A DNA stretch of 9,279 nucleotides from assembly GCA_016934605.1 (NCBI GenBank), contig JAFGSO010000177.1:1-9279 (forward strand), read 5' to 3'. Below the pieces are notes generated by a model. That model was given only the letters and a program-made list of their open reading frames with translations. It was not told the DNA's origin and made no database searches. Shown piece by piece: positions 1 through 6,500 of the stretch (the stretch's first letter is position 1; each line of letters starts with the position of its first letter). Position numbers and translations under genes: made by a program. This DNA comes from Calditrichota bacterium. Its GTDB lineage: Bacteria > Calditrichota > Calditrichia > RBG-13-44-9.

Positions 1-11
1 CGACAGTTCAT
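1..11 (-). CDS. Possible start of a truncated gene, perhaps a zinc-finger anti-sigma factor
   Basis: The stop of the sigma-factor gene is embedded in ATGA on the minus strand (positions 11 to 8), so an ATG at 11-9 overlaps the TGA at 10-8 by the 4-base arrangement typical of translationally coupled genes. The visible codons read Met-Asn-Cys, and the remaining CG can only begin an Arg codon. Zinc-finger anti-sigma factors (zf-HC2 type) encoded just downstream of ECF sigma genes very often begin with Met-Asn-Cys or a close variant, so this would suit the context. Only 11 bases are present, so the gene is an inference and could be a chance overlap. Confidence 0.3.
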
Positions 12-568
12 ATCTCGATCCCCTTCAATATTTCTTCGAGAATCTTCTTACACTGGTACTTCCTCGATTTGGCAACATCGGTATTTGTAAATCCCATGAT
101 TGTGGCGATTTCTTCCATACTTTTTTCTTCAAAGTAAAAAAGAAGCAGAACTTTCCGGCAAACCGGTTCTATTTTATTGAGCGCATCCTGAATCCGGGCC
201 ACCTGCTCTTCGGAAATAATCAGCTGAAGAGAAGAGGGATTTCCATCCCACACATTCACATCAATTTCCTGCGATGAAAATTTTTTGCGCTTTCGTAATT
301 CTGCTCTCCATTTGTTTTTGGCGATTCCCATCAGGTAAGTTCCCAGACCGGAGGTGAGCGTGAACTCGCCGGAGGTTACTTTCTGCCACAATACGATAAT
401 GGCTTCCTGAAGGATATCTTCAGCTTCTGCCCCGGAACCACCATGCGAAACAATGTGGCTGAAAATCATTCGCTCGTACCTGAGAAATATCTCTCCTAAA
501 GCAGTTCTGTCATTCTCCCTGATTCGTTGAAGAATATTTTTATCTGATAAGCTTCTCAGTCTCAGCAT
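8..568 (-). CDS. RNA polymerase sigma factor, sigma-70 family, ECF type
   Basis: This 186-residue protein has the two-domain layout and length of an ECF sigma factor, which directs core RNA polymerase to a small regulon, often under an anti-sigma factor. Region 2 spans about residues 26-94: an RYERMIFSHI helix, then the acidic AEDILQEA stretch (about 49-56) and the WQK...TYLMGIAKNKWR part that contacts the -10 element. A linker of about 25 residues leads to region 4 (about 122-182), with IEPVCRKVLLLFYFEEKSMEEIA followed by the helix-turn-helix GFTNTDVAKSRKYQCKK that would bind the -35 element. No extra C-terminal domain is present. The ATG at 568 is preceded by AAAGG, closely spaced. It is divergent from the VIT/VWA gene and may be coupled to a downstream gene cut by the window edge. 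The family assignment is firm; the subgroup and regulon cannot be read from the sequence. Confidence 0.93.
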   Translation of the reverse strand: MLRLRSLSDKNILQRIRENDRTALGEIFLRYERMIFSHIVSHGGSGAEAEDILQEAIIVLWQKVTSGEFTLTSGLGTYLMGIAKNKWRAELRKRKKFSSQEIDVNVWDGNPSSLQLIISEEQVARIQDALNKIEPVCRKVLLLFYFEEKSMEEIATIMGFTNTDVAKSRKYQCKKILEEILKGIEI

Positions 569-580
569 TTACCTTTCACA

Positions 581-596
581 CATTAATGTCATTAAT
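581..596. promoter_or_regulatory. ATTAAT-GTC-ATTAAT palindrome, possible operator
   Basis: Two copies of ATTAAT (582-587 and 591-596), each itself palindromic, are separated by GTC. They are also a direct repeat of CATTAAT with a 9-bp period (581-587 and 590-596). It lies in the 116-bp divergent spacer, 14 bp upstream of the sigma-factor start, where a bound protein could affect both genes. Regulatory function is inferred from position and symmetry only. Confidence 0.35.
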
Positions 597-622
597 AGAC
601 AGAATGTAAATCTTTATTGTGA

Positions 623-651
623 AAAATAGACTAAAGTTTCGGCAAATTCAA
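623..651 (-). promoter_or_regulatory. Candidate promoter of the sigma-factor gene
   Basis: On the minus strand TTGAAT (651-646) and TATTTT (628-623) are separated by 17 bases, each matching the sigma-70 consensus at four of six positions. This would start transcription near 615, leaving a leader of roughly 45-50 bases that contains the ATTAAT palindrome. It is a pattern match in AT-rich DNA and may be wrong. Confidence 0.3.
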
Positions 652-671
652 GTGAATGTCACCAATTTAAA

Positions 672-677
672 AAGGAG
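672..677 (+). promoter_or_regulatory. Ribosome binding site fixing the start of the VIT/VWA gene
   Basis: AAGGAG lies 7 bases before the ATG at 685. The upstream in-frame ATG at 619 has no comparable site, and starting there would put 22 mostly polar and basic residues in front of an otherwise standard signal peptide. The site therefore supports 685 as the start. Confidence 0.8.
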
Positions 678-684
678 ATCAGAT

Positions 685-2868
685 ATGAAAATCTTAGGCA
701 TATTTACACTCTTGCTTTTCTTTTCTATGGAAATTTATTCTCAGGGCCAGATTATTCCACGGGGAGAATTTAAGCCGGCAAATGTTGAGCTGCGCTCCGG
801 TGATGTTTCCGTATCGATCCGAAATGGTGTGGCAGATGTTACCATGGACCAGGTGTTTTTTAATGCTGGAACCATGCCCCTGGAAGGGGATTATATCCTG
901 ATTCTGCCGGGAGAAGCACAGGTTTACGATTTTTACCTGGAAATTGACGGGAAAAAAGTAAAGGGGGAGATGCTGGAAGGAGAAAATGCCAGGCGGATCT
1001 ATCAGGATATTGTCCGGAAATTTAGGGATCCGGCGTTGCTGGAATATGCCGGTAACGGAATTTTCAGGGCACGGATTTTTCCTATCGATCCTAAAAAAGA
1101 GAGAAAAATCAGAATTCGGTATGCGGCAATTCTATCCAGTCAGTTTAATAATTATGATTTTAGACTTCCTCAGTACCAGCAGTCGGACAATCCATGGAAG
1201 AAAAGTCATATTCGGGTGGAAATCCGGGAGGATGAAACAATAGGTAATATCTACTCTCCATCCCATGAATTGGAGTTTCTGGAGAAAACAGAAAATTGGG
1301 TACTCCTGTCGGCTGAATCCGGCCCTGTTCATCTGAATAAGGATTTTCGCCTTTTTTATTCTCTGGCAGTGGAGGGAATGAGTTATTCGCTATTGTCTTT
1401 TCGCCCCCGTACCGATCGTGACGGTTATTTTATTCTGCAGATGAATTTTCCTGAGACCCGGATGAACCGGCAGGAGATTTCTCGGAATATTATATTTGTG
1501 GTGGATGTTTCCGGAAGTATGCAGGGTGAGAAAATAAGTCAGGCCAGAAATGCGCTACGTTCGTGTATAAATTCTCTCCATGAAAATGACTATTTCGAAA
1601 TTATCAGTTTCAGTTCAACCATTCGTTCTTTCAAGGGGAACCTGGTCAGGGCAGACAGAGATTCAAAGGAAAATGCTTTATATTTTATTGATAATCTGTC
1701 TTCCGCCGGGGGAACCAATATCAATGCAGCGCTAAAGGAAGCTCTTTCCCTCCAAACCAGTGGACAGGACAAGACAAGCGATATAATTTTTGTGACCGAT
1801 GGTCTTCCTACCGAGGGTGAGACCCATATACAGGCAATCCTGAATAACGTGAAAAAAGCAGAGGGACAAAATGCCCGCATATTCTCTTTTGGAGTGGGTT
1901 GGGATGTTAATACTTATCTGCTGGACAAATTGTCGAGGGAAAACCGGGGCAGTGTAGAGTATGTTAAGCCGGATGAAGATATTGAATCTGCAATCTCTTT
2001 TCTGTTCGGGAAGATAATCAGTCCGGTACTGACCAATATCGAGGTGGATTTCGATGAGGCCGGGATTTATGATTTTTACCCGGTGGATATTCCGGACCTG
2101 TTTCGAGGCGAACGATTAACGCTTCTGGGTCGCTACAGTCGGACAGGAAAATTTACACTGCGGATAAAAGGACGATTGGAGAACAAGCCGGTGAGTTTTA
2201 ATCTGCCTGTTCATCTCCCACGCAGGGAGACGGACAACTCCTTTATTTCAAAATTATGGGCAAATCGGAAAGTATCCCATCTTTTAAGCAAGATTCGTTT
2301 TAAGGGGGAAACACAGGAACTGGTAGAAAGTGTGAAATCTCTGGCAATGGAATACGGAATTGTGACCCCTTACACCTCCTACCTGGTAAGGGAACAGAAG
2401 GAGGAACTGGTAGCACTGGATGCGAGCCGGGAGAGGGGAGCTGCCGGAAACCGCATATTGCAGAGGAAGCAGGCCCTTGAGGGTGAAGACTCCGGCGAGG
2501 CTGAGATTGTCGGATCGAATTCGTTTTTTGATGCCATCATAGCACTTCCTGTTGCTCCGCAGGCATCCTCTGGCAAAAAAGCAGTTTTGAGCAGTGTTGG
2601 TCTGAGTAAAATTGCGCATAATGCCATAGAATCGGATATGCTATTGACCGTTCGGAGAGTAGAAGAGAGAACATTCAGACTCAAAAAGGGAGTGTGGATG
2701 GAAGAGAATGATGCAGTCAGCGGAGAAGTGGACAGATATCTGCTGTTTCTCAGCGACGAATACTTTGAATTTTTACAAAACAATCCCGAAGTGGCAAAGA
2801 TTTTGGCACTTGGCGAAAATATCCTGTTTGTCTGGAGAAATCAAATCATCAGAATCCGTCAATCTTGA
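685..2868 (+). CDS. Secreted VIT domain and von Willebrand factor A domain protein
   Basis: A 727-residue protein starting at the ATG at 685. Residues 1-20 form a signal peptide (a KILGIFTLLLFF core ending near IYSQ). A VIT (inter-alpha-trypsin inhibitor) domain covers about 25-140, with the characteristic PLEGDYILILPGEAQVYDF, GENARRIYQDIV and LLEYAGNGIFRARIFPI segments. A VWA domain covers about 267-440 with a complete metal-ion-dependent adhesion site: D274-V-S276-G-S278, T344 in GGTN and D372 in VTDG. It should therefore bind a divalent cation and a protein ligand. The LAMEYGIVTPYTSYLV motif (553-568), typical of bacterial VIT/VWA proteins, follows. The C-terminal tail (about 655-726; RTFRLKKGVW, then LLFLSDEYFEFL and ALGENILFVW) resembles a tail recurrent in this family. 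There is no C-terminal membrane anchor or obvious sorting signal, so a periplasmic or secreted location is likely. Its ligand and physiological role are unknown; the divergent sigma factor is the only contextual clue. Confidence 0.92.
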   Translation: MKILGIFTLLLFFSMEIYSQGQIIPRGEFKPANVELRSGDVSVSIRNGVADVTMDQVFFNAGTMPLEGDYILILPGEAQVYDFYLEIDGKKVKGEMLEGENARRIYQDIVRKFRDPALLEYAGNGIFRARIFPIDPKKERKIRIRYAAILSSQFNNYDFRLPQYQQSDNPWKKSHIRVEIREDETIGNIYSPSHELEFLEKTENWVLLSAESGPVHLNKDFRLFYSLAVEGMSYSLLSFRPRTDRDGYFILQMNFPETRMNRQEISRNIIFVVDVSGSMQGEKISQARNALRSCINSLHENDYFEIISFSSTIRSFKGNLVRADRDSKENALYFIDNLSSAGGTNINAALKEALSLQTSGQDKTSDIIFVTDGLPTEGETHIQAILNNVKKAEGQNARIFSFGVGWDVNTYLLDKLSRENRGSVEYVKPDEDIESAISFLFGKIISPVLTNIEVDFDEAGIYDFYPVDIPDLFRGERLTLLGRYSRTGKFTLRIKGRLENKPVSFNLPVHLPRRETDNSFISKLWANRKVSHLLSKIRFKGETQELVESVKSLAMEYGIVTPYTSYLVREQKEELVALDASRERGAAGNRILQRKQALEGEDSGEAEIVGSNSFFDAIIALPVAPQASSGKKAVLSSVGLSKIAHNAIESDMLLTVRRVEERTFRLKKGVWMEENDAVSGEVDRYLLFLSDEYFEFLQNNPEVAKILALGENILFVWRNQIIRIRQS

Positions 2869-2892
2869 TGGCATTATGAATGATAAGTGAGG

Positions 2893-2920
2893 GCATCCGG
2901 TTTTCCACCGGACGTTCTTT
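2893..2920 (+). terminator. Probable intrinsic terminator of the VIT/VWA gene
   Basis: TCCGGT (2896-2901) pairs with ACCGGA (2907-2912) around a 5-base loop. The pairing can continue across one mismatch by a C-G and a G-U pair, and the stem is followed by TTCTTT. It lies about 25 bp after the stop codon. The stem is short, so moderate strength is expected. Confidence 0.55.
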
Positions 2921-2923
2921 ATA

Positions 2924-2942
2924 AGAGTAGTATTAGAGTAGT
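2924..2942. repeat. Direct repeat AGAGTAGT, 11-bp period
   Basis: AGAGTAGT occurs at 2924-2931 and again exactly at 2935-2942, one DNA helical turn apart, followed by AT-rich sequence. Such phased direct repeats can be regulator binding sites, but no gene starts nearby (the next begins at 3575), so this may be fortuitous. Confidence 0.3.
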
Positions 2943-2997
2943 TTTAATGTTAATATATCGATGAAATACTATTTTTTGGTAAATATAAAATAATCAG

Positions 2998-3022
2998 CCG
3001 TCCCAATGGGACGGGGTTTTTT
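2998..3022 (+). repeat. Palindrome unit 1, terminator-like
   Basis: CCGTCCC (2998-3004) and GGGACGG (3008-3014) are perfect inverted arms around AAT; the flanking A-T makes the symmetry 17 bp. It is followed by GG and six T residues (3017-3022), so on the plus strand it could act as a second, backup terminator for the VIT/VWA gene. Confidence 0.6.
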
Positions 3023-3040
3023 GGGGGGGACGATCATATT

Positions 3041-3060
3041 CCCGGCAATAAATTGCCGGG
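3041..3060. repeat. Palindrome unit 2
   Basis: CCCGGCAAT (3041-3049) and ATTGCCGGG (3052-3060) are perfect 9-bp inverted arms around AA. It is the longest palindrome in the cluster and the intact version of unit 4. Confidence 0.7.
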
Positions 3061-3070
3061 GTAAAGTCAG

Positions 3071-3082
3071 CCGTTGCAGCGG
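3071..3082. repeat. Palindrome unit 3, one mismatch
   Basis: CCGTTGCAGCGG is a 12-bp palindrome but for one T-G pair, which would be a wobble pair in RNA. It begins 10 bp after unit 2. Confidence 0.45.
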
Positions 3083-3110
3083 AATATCCGATGTGGGCTA
3101 TCATGATTCA

Positions 3111-3125
3111 CGGCAATAAATTGGC
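3111..3125. repeat. Palindrome unit 4, decayed copy of unit 2
   Basis: CGGCAATAAATTG (3111-3123) repeats the core of unit 2 exactly, but the right arm continues as GC and not CCGGG, so the palindrome is eroded. The two copies are 68 bp apart in direct orientation. Confidence 0.5.
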
Positions 3126-3201
3126 TATTTAGGTGGGAGCTTCTTGATAGAATTAAAATTTTATATTTTCATAAAAATTTTCAGATACACCCGATTTTAG
3201 T

Positions 3202-3219
3202 CCGCCATTTCAATGGCGG
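3202..3219. repeat. Palindrome unit 5
   Basis: CCGCCATT (3202-3209) and AATGGCGG (3212-3219) are perfect 8-bp arms around TC. The words differ from the other units but the layout is the same: GC-rich ends, an ATT/AAT inner edge and a 2-bp centre. Confidence 0.65.
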
Positions 3220-3245
3220 GTTCATGAAAACAAGCTACCTCCGTT

Positions 3246-3262
3246 CTGTCCCATCGGGACGG
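3246..3262. repeat. Palindrome unit 6, relative of unit 1
   Basis: GTCCC (3248-3252) and GGGAC (3256-3260) pair around ATC, extended by a T-G and a C-G pair to 3246-3262. The right half, GGGACGG, matches unit 1 and only the centre differs (ATC against AAT). Confidence 0.55.
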
Positions 3263-3265
3263 TTG

Positions 3266-3574
3266 AAACGTTTGGGAATGTATCATGGTCAGAGGAATAT
3301 CCAAATCGGTATGTTAAAATTAATTTTGACAAACCACACCATTCGTTTCCCGGTATTCTCCTGAAAAAATGACTTTTGCTATATCCCCATGTCCGTCTTT
3401 CCTCTGTAATTTGATTCAATTGGAACAGAAAAATACTCGCACCAGATTTATTTTTCTGTAAAAGTTGAGTTACAATTGACGATGATGTAATTGATCTGTA
3501 GTTGAAATGGATTTTCATTGAAAATGAAACGATTTCTGAACCAATTTAATCCATGCTAATTTTGCACCGGTAAA
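3266..3574. other. Non-coding leader of the kinase gene
   Basis: No convincing gene lies here. The stretch is AT-rich and, apart from the inverted repeat at 3513-3529, shows no strong promoter. Possible -35-like hexamers TTGAGT (3465-3470) and TTGACG (3476-3481) have only weak -10 partners. The nonamer GGAATATCC at 3294-3302 also occurs at 3081-3089 in the palindrome cluster. Confidence 0.5.
3513..3529. promoter_or_regulatory. Inverted repeat upstream of the kinase gene
   Basis: TTTCATT (3513-3519) and AATGAAA (3523-3529) are perfect arms around GAA, ending 45 bp before the kinase start. A further TGAAA at 3503-3507 extends the pattern. Position and symmetry suggest a possible operator or a leader hairpin, but no regulator can be named. 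Confidence 0.35.
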
Positions 3575-6500
3575 ATGAAAGACCAGAGAAAAACAAAAAA
3601 AGTTCTAATTGAGGAACTACAGGAATGCCGCAAACTGCTGGAGAGTTTGAATACTCCTGCGAAGAGTTCTTCCTCCCTGAACGAATCCGCTGATTTCGAA
3701 AATCTGATTCATTCTGTATTTGATGCTGTTCTGATTCTGGATGATAAAGGCAGCATTCTCTTCTTTAACAAAGCTGTAATTGAACTGGTAAGATTACGGT
3801 CCCGGGAAATTCCTGTGAATCCTACCGTTTTTGAATTTATCCAGCCCGGATTTAAAAAGCAGGTCAGGCAGCACCTCGATAAGATAAAGAAAGATAATCA
3901 GAGCTTTCTGGCAGAATACAAGATCGTGACCGCCGATAATTCCAGCCGGTGGGTTGAAGGACATGTTTCGCGAATCCAATTCAGGCGAAATCCGGCGGTG
4001 CTGGTTACCCTGCGGGATATAACGAATCGGAAAAATGCTGAAGAAACTATCAATTCAAATAAAGCAGAGTTGAATGCACTGCTTGAAAATACGGCTGATT
4101 CTATCTGGTTAGTGGACAGGAAATTCCGGATCACCTGGCTGAATTCAACTTTCAGGAATCTCTTCTACGAGGCATATGGAATTGACTTAAAAGCAGGTGA
4201 TAATATTCTTGAGGTATCTCCTCATTTCCTCAGGTCGGTATGGAAGAAAAGATACCGCCGGGCGTTGAATGGCGAAGGTTTTTCCGTAGAAGAACGCTAT
4301 CGTTTTAATAATCATGATATGGATGTTGAGATTTCCTTAAATCCGATTCGCACTGGTCACGAAATCAGGGGAGTTTCGGTGACATCGCGCGATATTACCG
4401 AAAGAAAAAGAATTGAAAGGGGATTACGTGACAGTGAAGTCCGTTTCCGGACTTTGGTGGAGAATGTTCCCAGTATTGCGGTTCATGGATATAATTGCCG
4501 TGGAGAGGTGATATTCTGGAATCCCGCCTGTGAACGTATCTATCAATATTCAAAGGATGAAGCAAAAGGACGGCGATTGGAGGATTTACTGCTGGATGGG
4601 GATAACAGAACAGAGATAATGAATAAAATTGAAAAAATTATTCATGACGATTATGTGATCCCATTGCGGGAAAATAGTTACCGGAAGAAGGACGGTACAA
4701 TTATCCATGTTCTTTCCAGCAATGTTGTCTTACGAGATGGCAGCGGCGATATCATATATTATTTTCTGGATATTGATCTCACCAGGTTAAAATCAGTTGA
4801 AGCGGCGCTTAAGGAAAGTGAAATGAAATACCGATTGCTGGCTGAAACTGCCAGGGATATTATTGCCGTTCACGACATGAATGGAGATTTTACATATATG
4901 AATAAAGCCGGCCTGGAGGCTGCTGGTTTCAAACCAGATGAGGTGAAGAAAAAAAATGTGACTGACCTGATTTCGCTGAATCATCTTGAAAAGATGTATG
5001 ATAAATGGTTCAGGAATCTGAAAAATGATAATAATGTTTTCCTCTATGAAACAGAAATGATGACCGGGAGGGGACTGACCATACCGGTAGAAATAAACTC
5101 CTCACTTATTCATAAAAATGGCTCACCGTCTCATATTTTGCTGGTAATTCGCGATATTTCCGAAAGAAAAAGAGTGGAAAATGAGATGAACATGCTGGGA
5201 CATGCCATCAAGAGCATCAGCGAATGCGTCAGTGTAACGGATATGAATGATAAAATTCTGTTTGTGAATGATGCTTTTCTGAAGACCTACGGATACGACT
5301 GGGAAGACCTGATCGGGAAGTCCATTGATGTGGTGCGGTCACCTGAAAATCCAGAAGAGGTGGTTCAAAAAATATTACCGGAGACTCTGCAAGGCAGCTG
5401 GCAGGGAGAACTGGTAAACCGGCGAAAAAGTGGTGAGGATTTCCATATTTTTCTCTCCACCTCCATTATACGGGATGACAATCATAAACCGGTAGCTCTG
5501 ATTGGTGTATCCAGGGATATTACCGAAAGGAAAAAGCTGGAAGCTCAGTACCGCCAGGCTCAGAAAATGGAAGCAATAGGTCGGCTTGCTGGAGGAGTCG
5601 CCCATGATTTTAATAATATTCTGACCATTATTAAGGGATACACCGAACTTTTACTGTCGCGTGTTGAATTGAATGATATTCTTCGCAATTATGCTCTGCA
5701 GATAGATAAGGCAGGAGAACGTGCCGGTGAGCTTACCCGGCAGCTGCTTGCTTTCAGCCGTAAACAGATTCTGCAGCCGAAAGTTCTGAACCTGAATGCA
5801 CTCATTAAAGATATGGAACAGATGATGCAGCGCCTGATCGGCGAAGATCTGGAACTGATCACTTTACTTGATGCCGAACTCGGTAATATTCAGGCAGATC
5901 CGGGCCAGATTCAGCAGCTGATTATGAATATGATTATCAATTCCCGGGATGCCATGACCGGAAACGGTAAAATTATATTGGAAACGGAAAATACCGTGCT
6001 GGATGGAGATTATATCCGAAAACGATCGATGGTCCGGCCGGGACATTATGTGAAACTGACCATCAGTGATACCGGAATGGGTATTCAAAAAGAAATTCAG
6101 GATCATATATTCGAACCGTTTTTTACCACCAAAGAAGAAGGGAAGGGTACAGGTCTTGGATTGGCAACTGTGTACGGTATCGTAAAGCAGAGTGGAGGAT
6201 ATATTTTTGTGTACAGTGAGCCTGGTATGGGGACAACTTTTAAAGTATATCTGCCCAGAATTGACCAGGATATTGATAAAATGAACGAAGAAGAATATGG
6301 TGATGAAGATTGCCGGGGTAACGAGACAGTTCTGGTGGTTGAAGATGAAGACGAAGTACGAGATCTGATTTGTGAAACATTGAGGAAGTATGATTACAAC
6401 GTCCTTGAGGCCCCGCATGGGGGAATCGCTCTTTCTGTCTGTGAAGAGTATAAGGAGACAATCCACCTGGTAATTACTGATATTGTCATGCCGCATATGA

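Larger units (their letters stand above)
2995..3265. repeat. Cluster of short GC-rich palindromes (REP-like)
   Basis: At least six GC-rich palindromic units of 12-20 bp are scattered through about 270 bp of otherwise AT-rich non-coding DNA between the VIT/VWA gene and the kinase. Two sequence families recur: GTCCC-(3 bases)-GGGACGG at 2998-3014 and 3246-3262, and CGGCAATAAATTG at 3043-3055 and 3111-3123. The units share the architecture of GC arms around a tiny AT centre. This resembles repetitive extragenic palindromes, some of which are moved by REP-associated tyrosine transposases (RAYTs), although none is encoded here. Individual units are listed separately. Confidence 0.7.

Noticed and set aside
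652..662. GTGA-ATG-TCAC inverted repeat before the VIT/VWA start
   Set aside because: The arms are only 4 bp, which is expected by chance in a spacer of this size.
619..684. Upstream ATG of the VIT/VWA frame
   Set aside because: It would add 22 mostly polar and basic residues before a standard signal peptide, and it lacks a ribosome binding site, whereas AAGGAG is well placed before the ATG at 685.
2995..3265. CRISPR array
   Set aside because: The units are palindromes of differing sequence with irregular spacing, not identical repeats of constant length separated by uniform spacers, and no cas gene is present.
3222..3518. 98-codon open frame on the minus strand
   Set aside because: It runs through two of the GC palindromes, lacks a recognisable domain, has a start region overlapping the AATGAAA inverted repeat, and its C-terminal part is just the translation of repeat units. 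It is more likely a chance frame than a gene.
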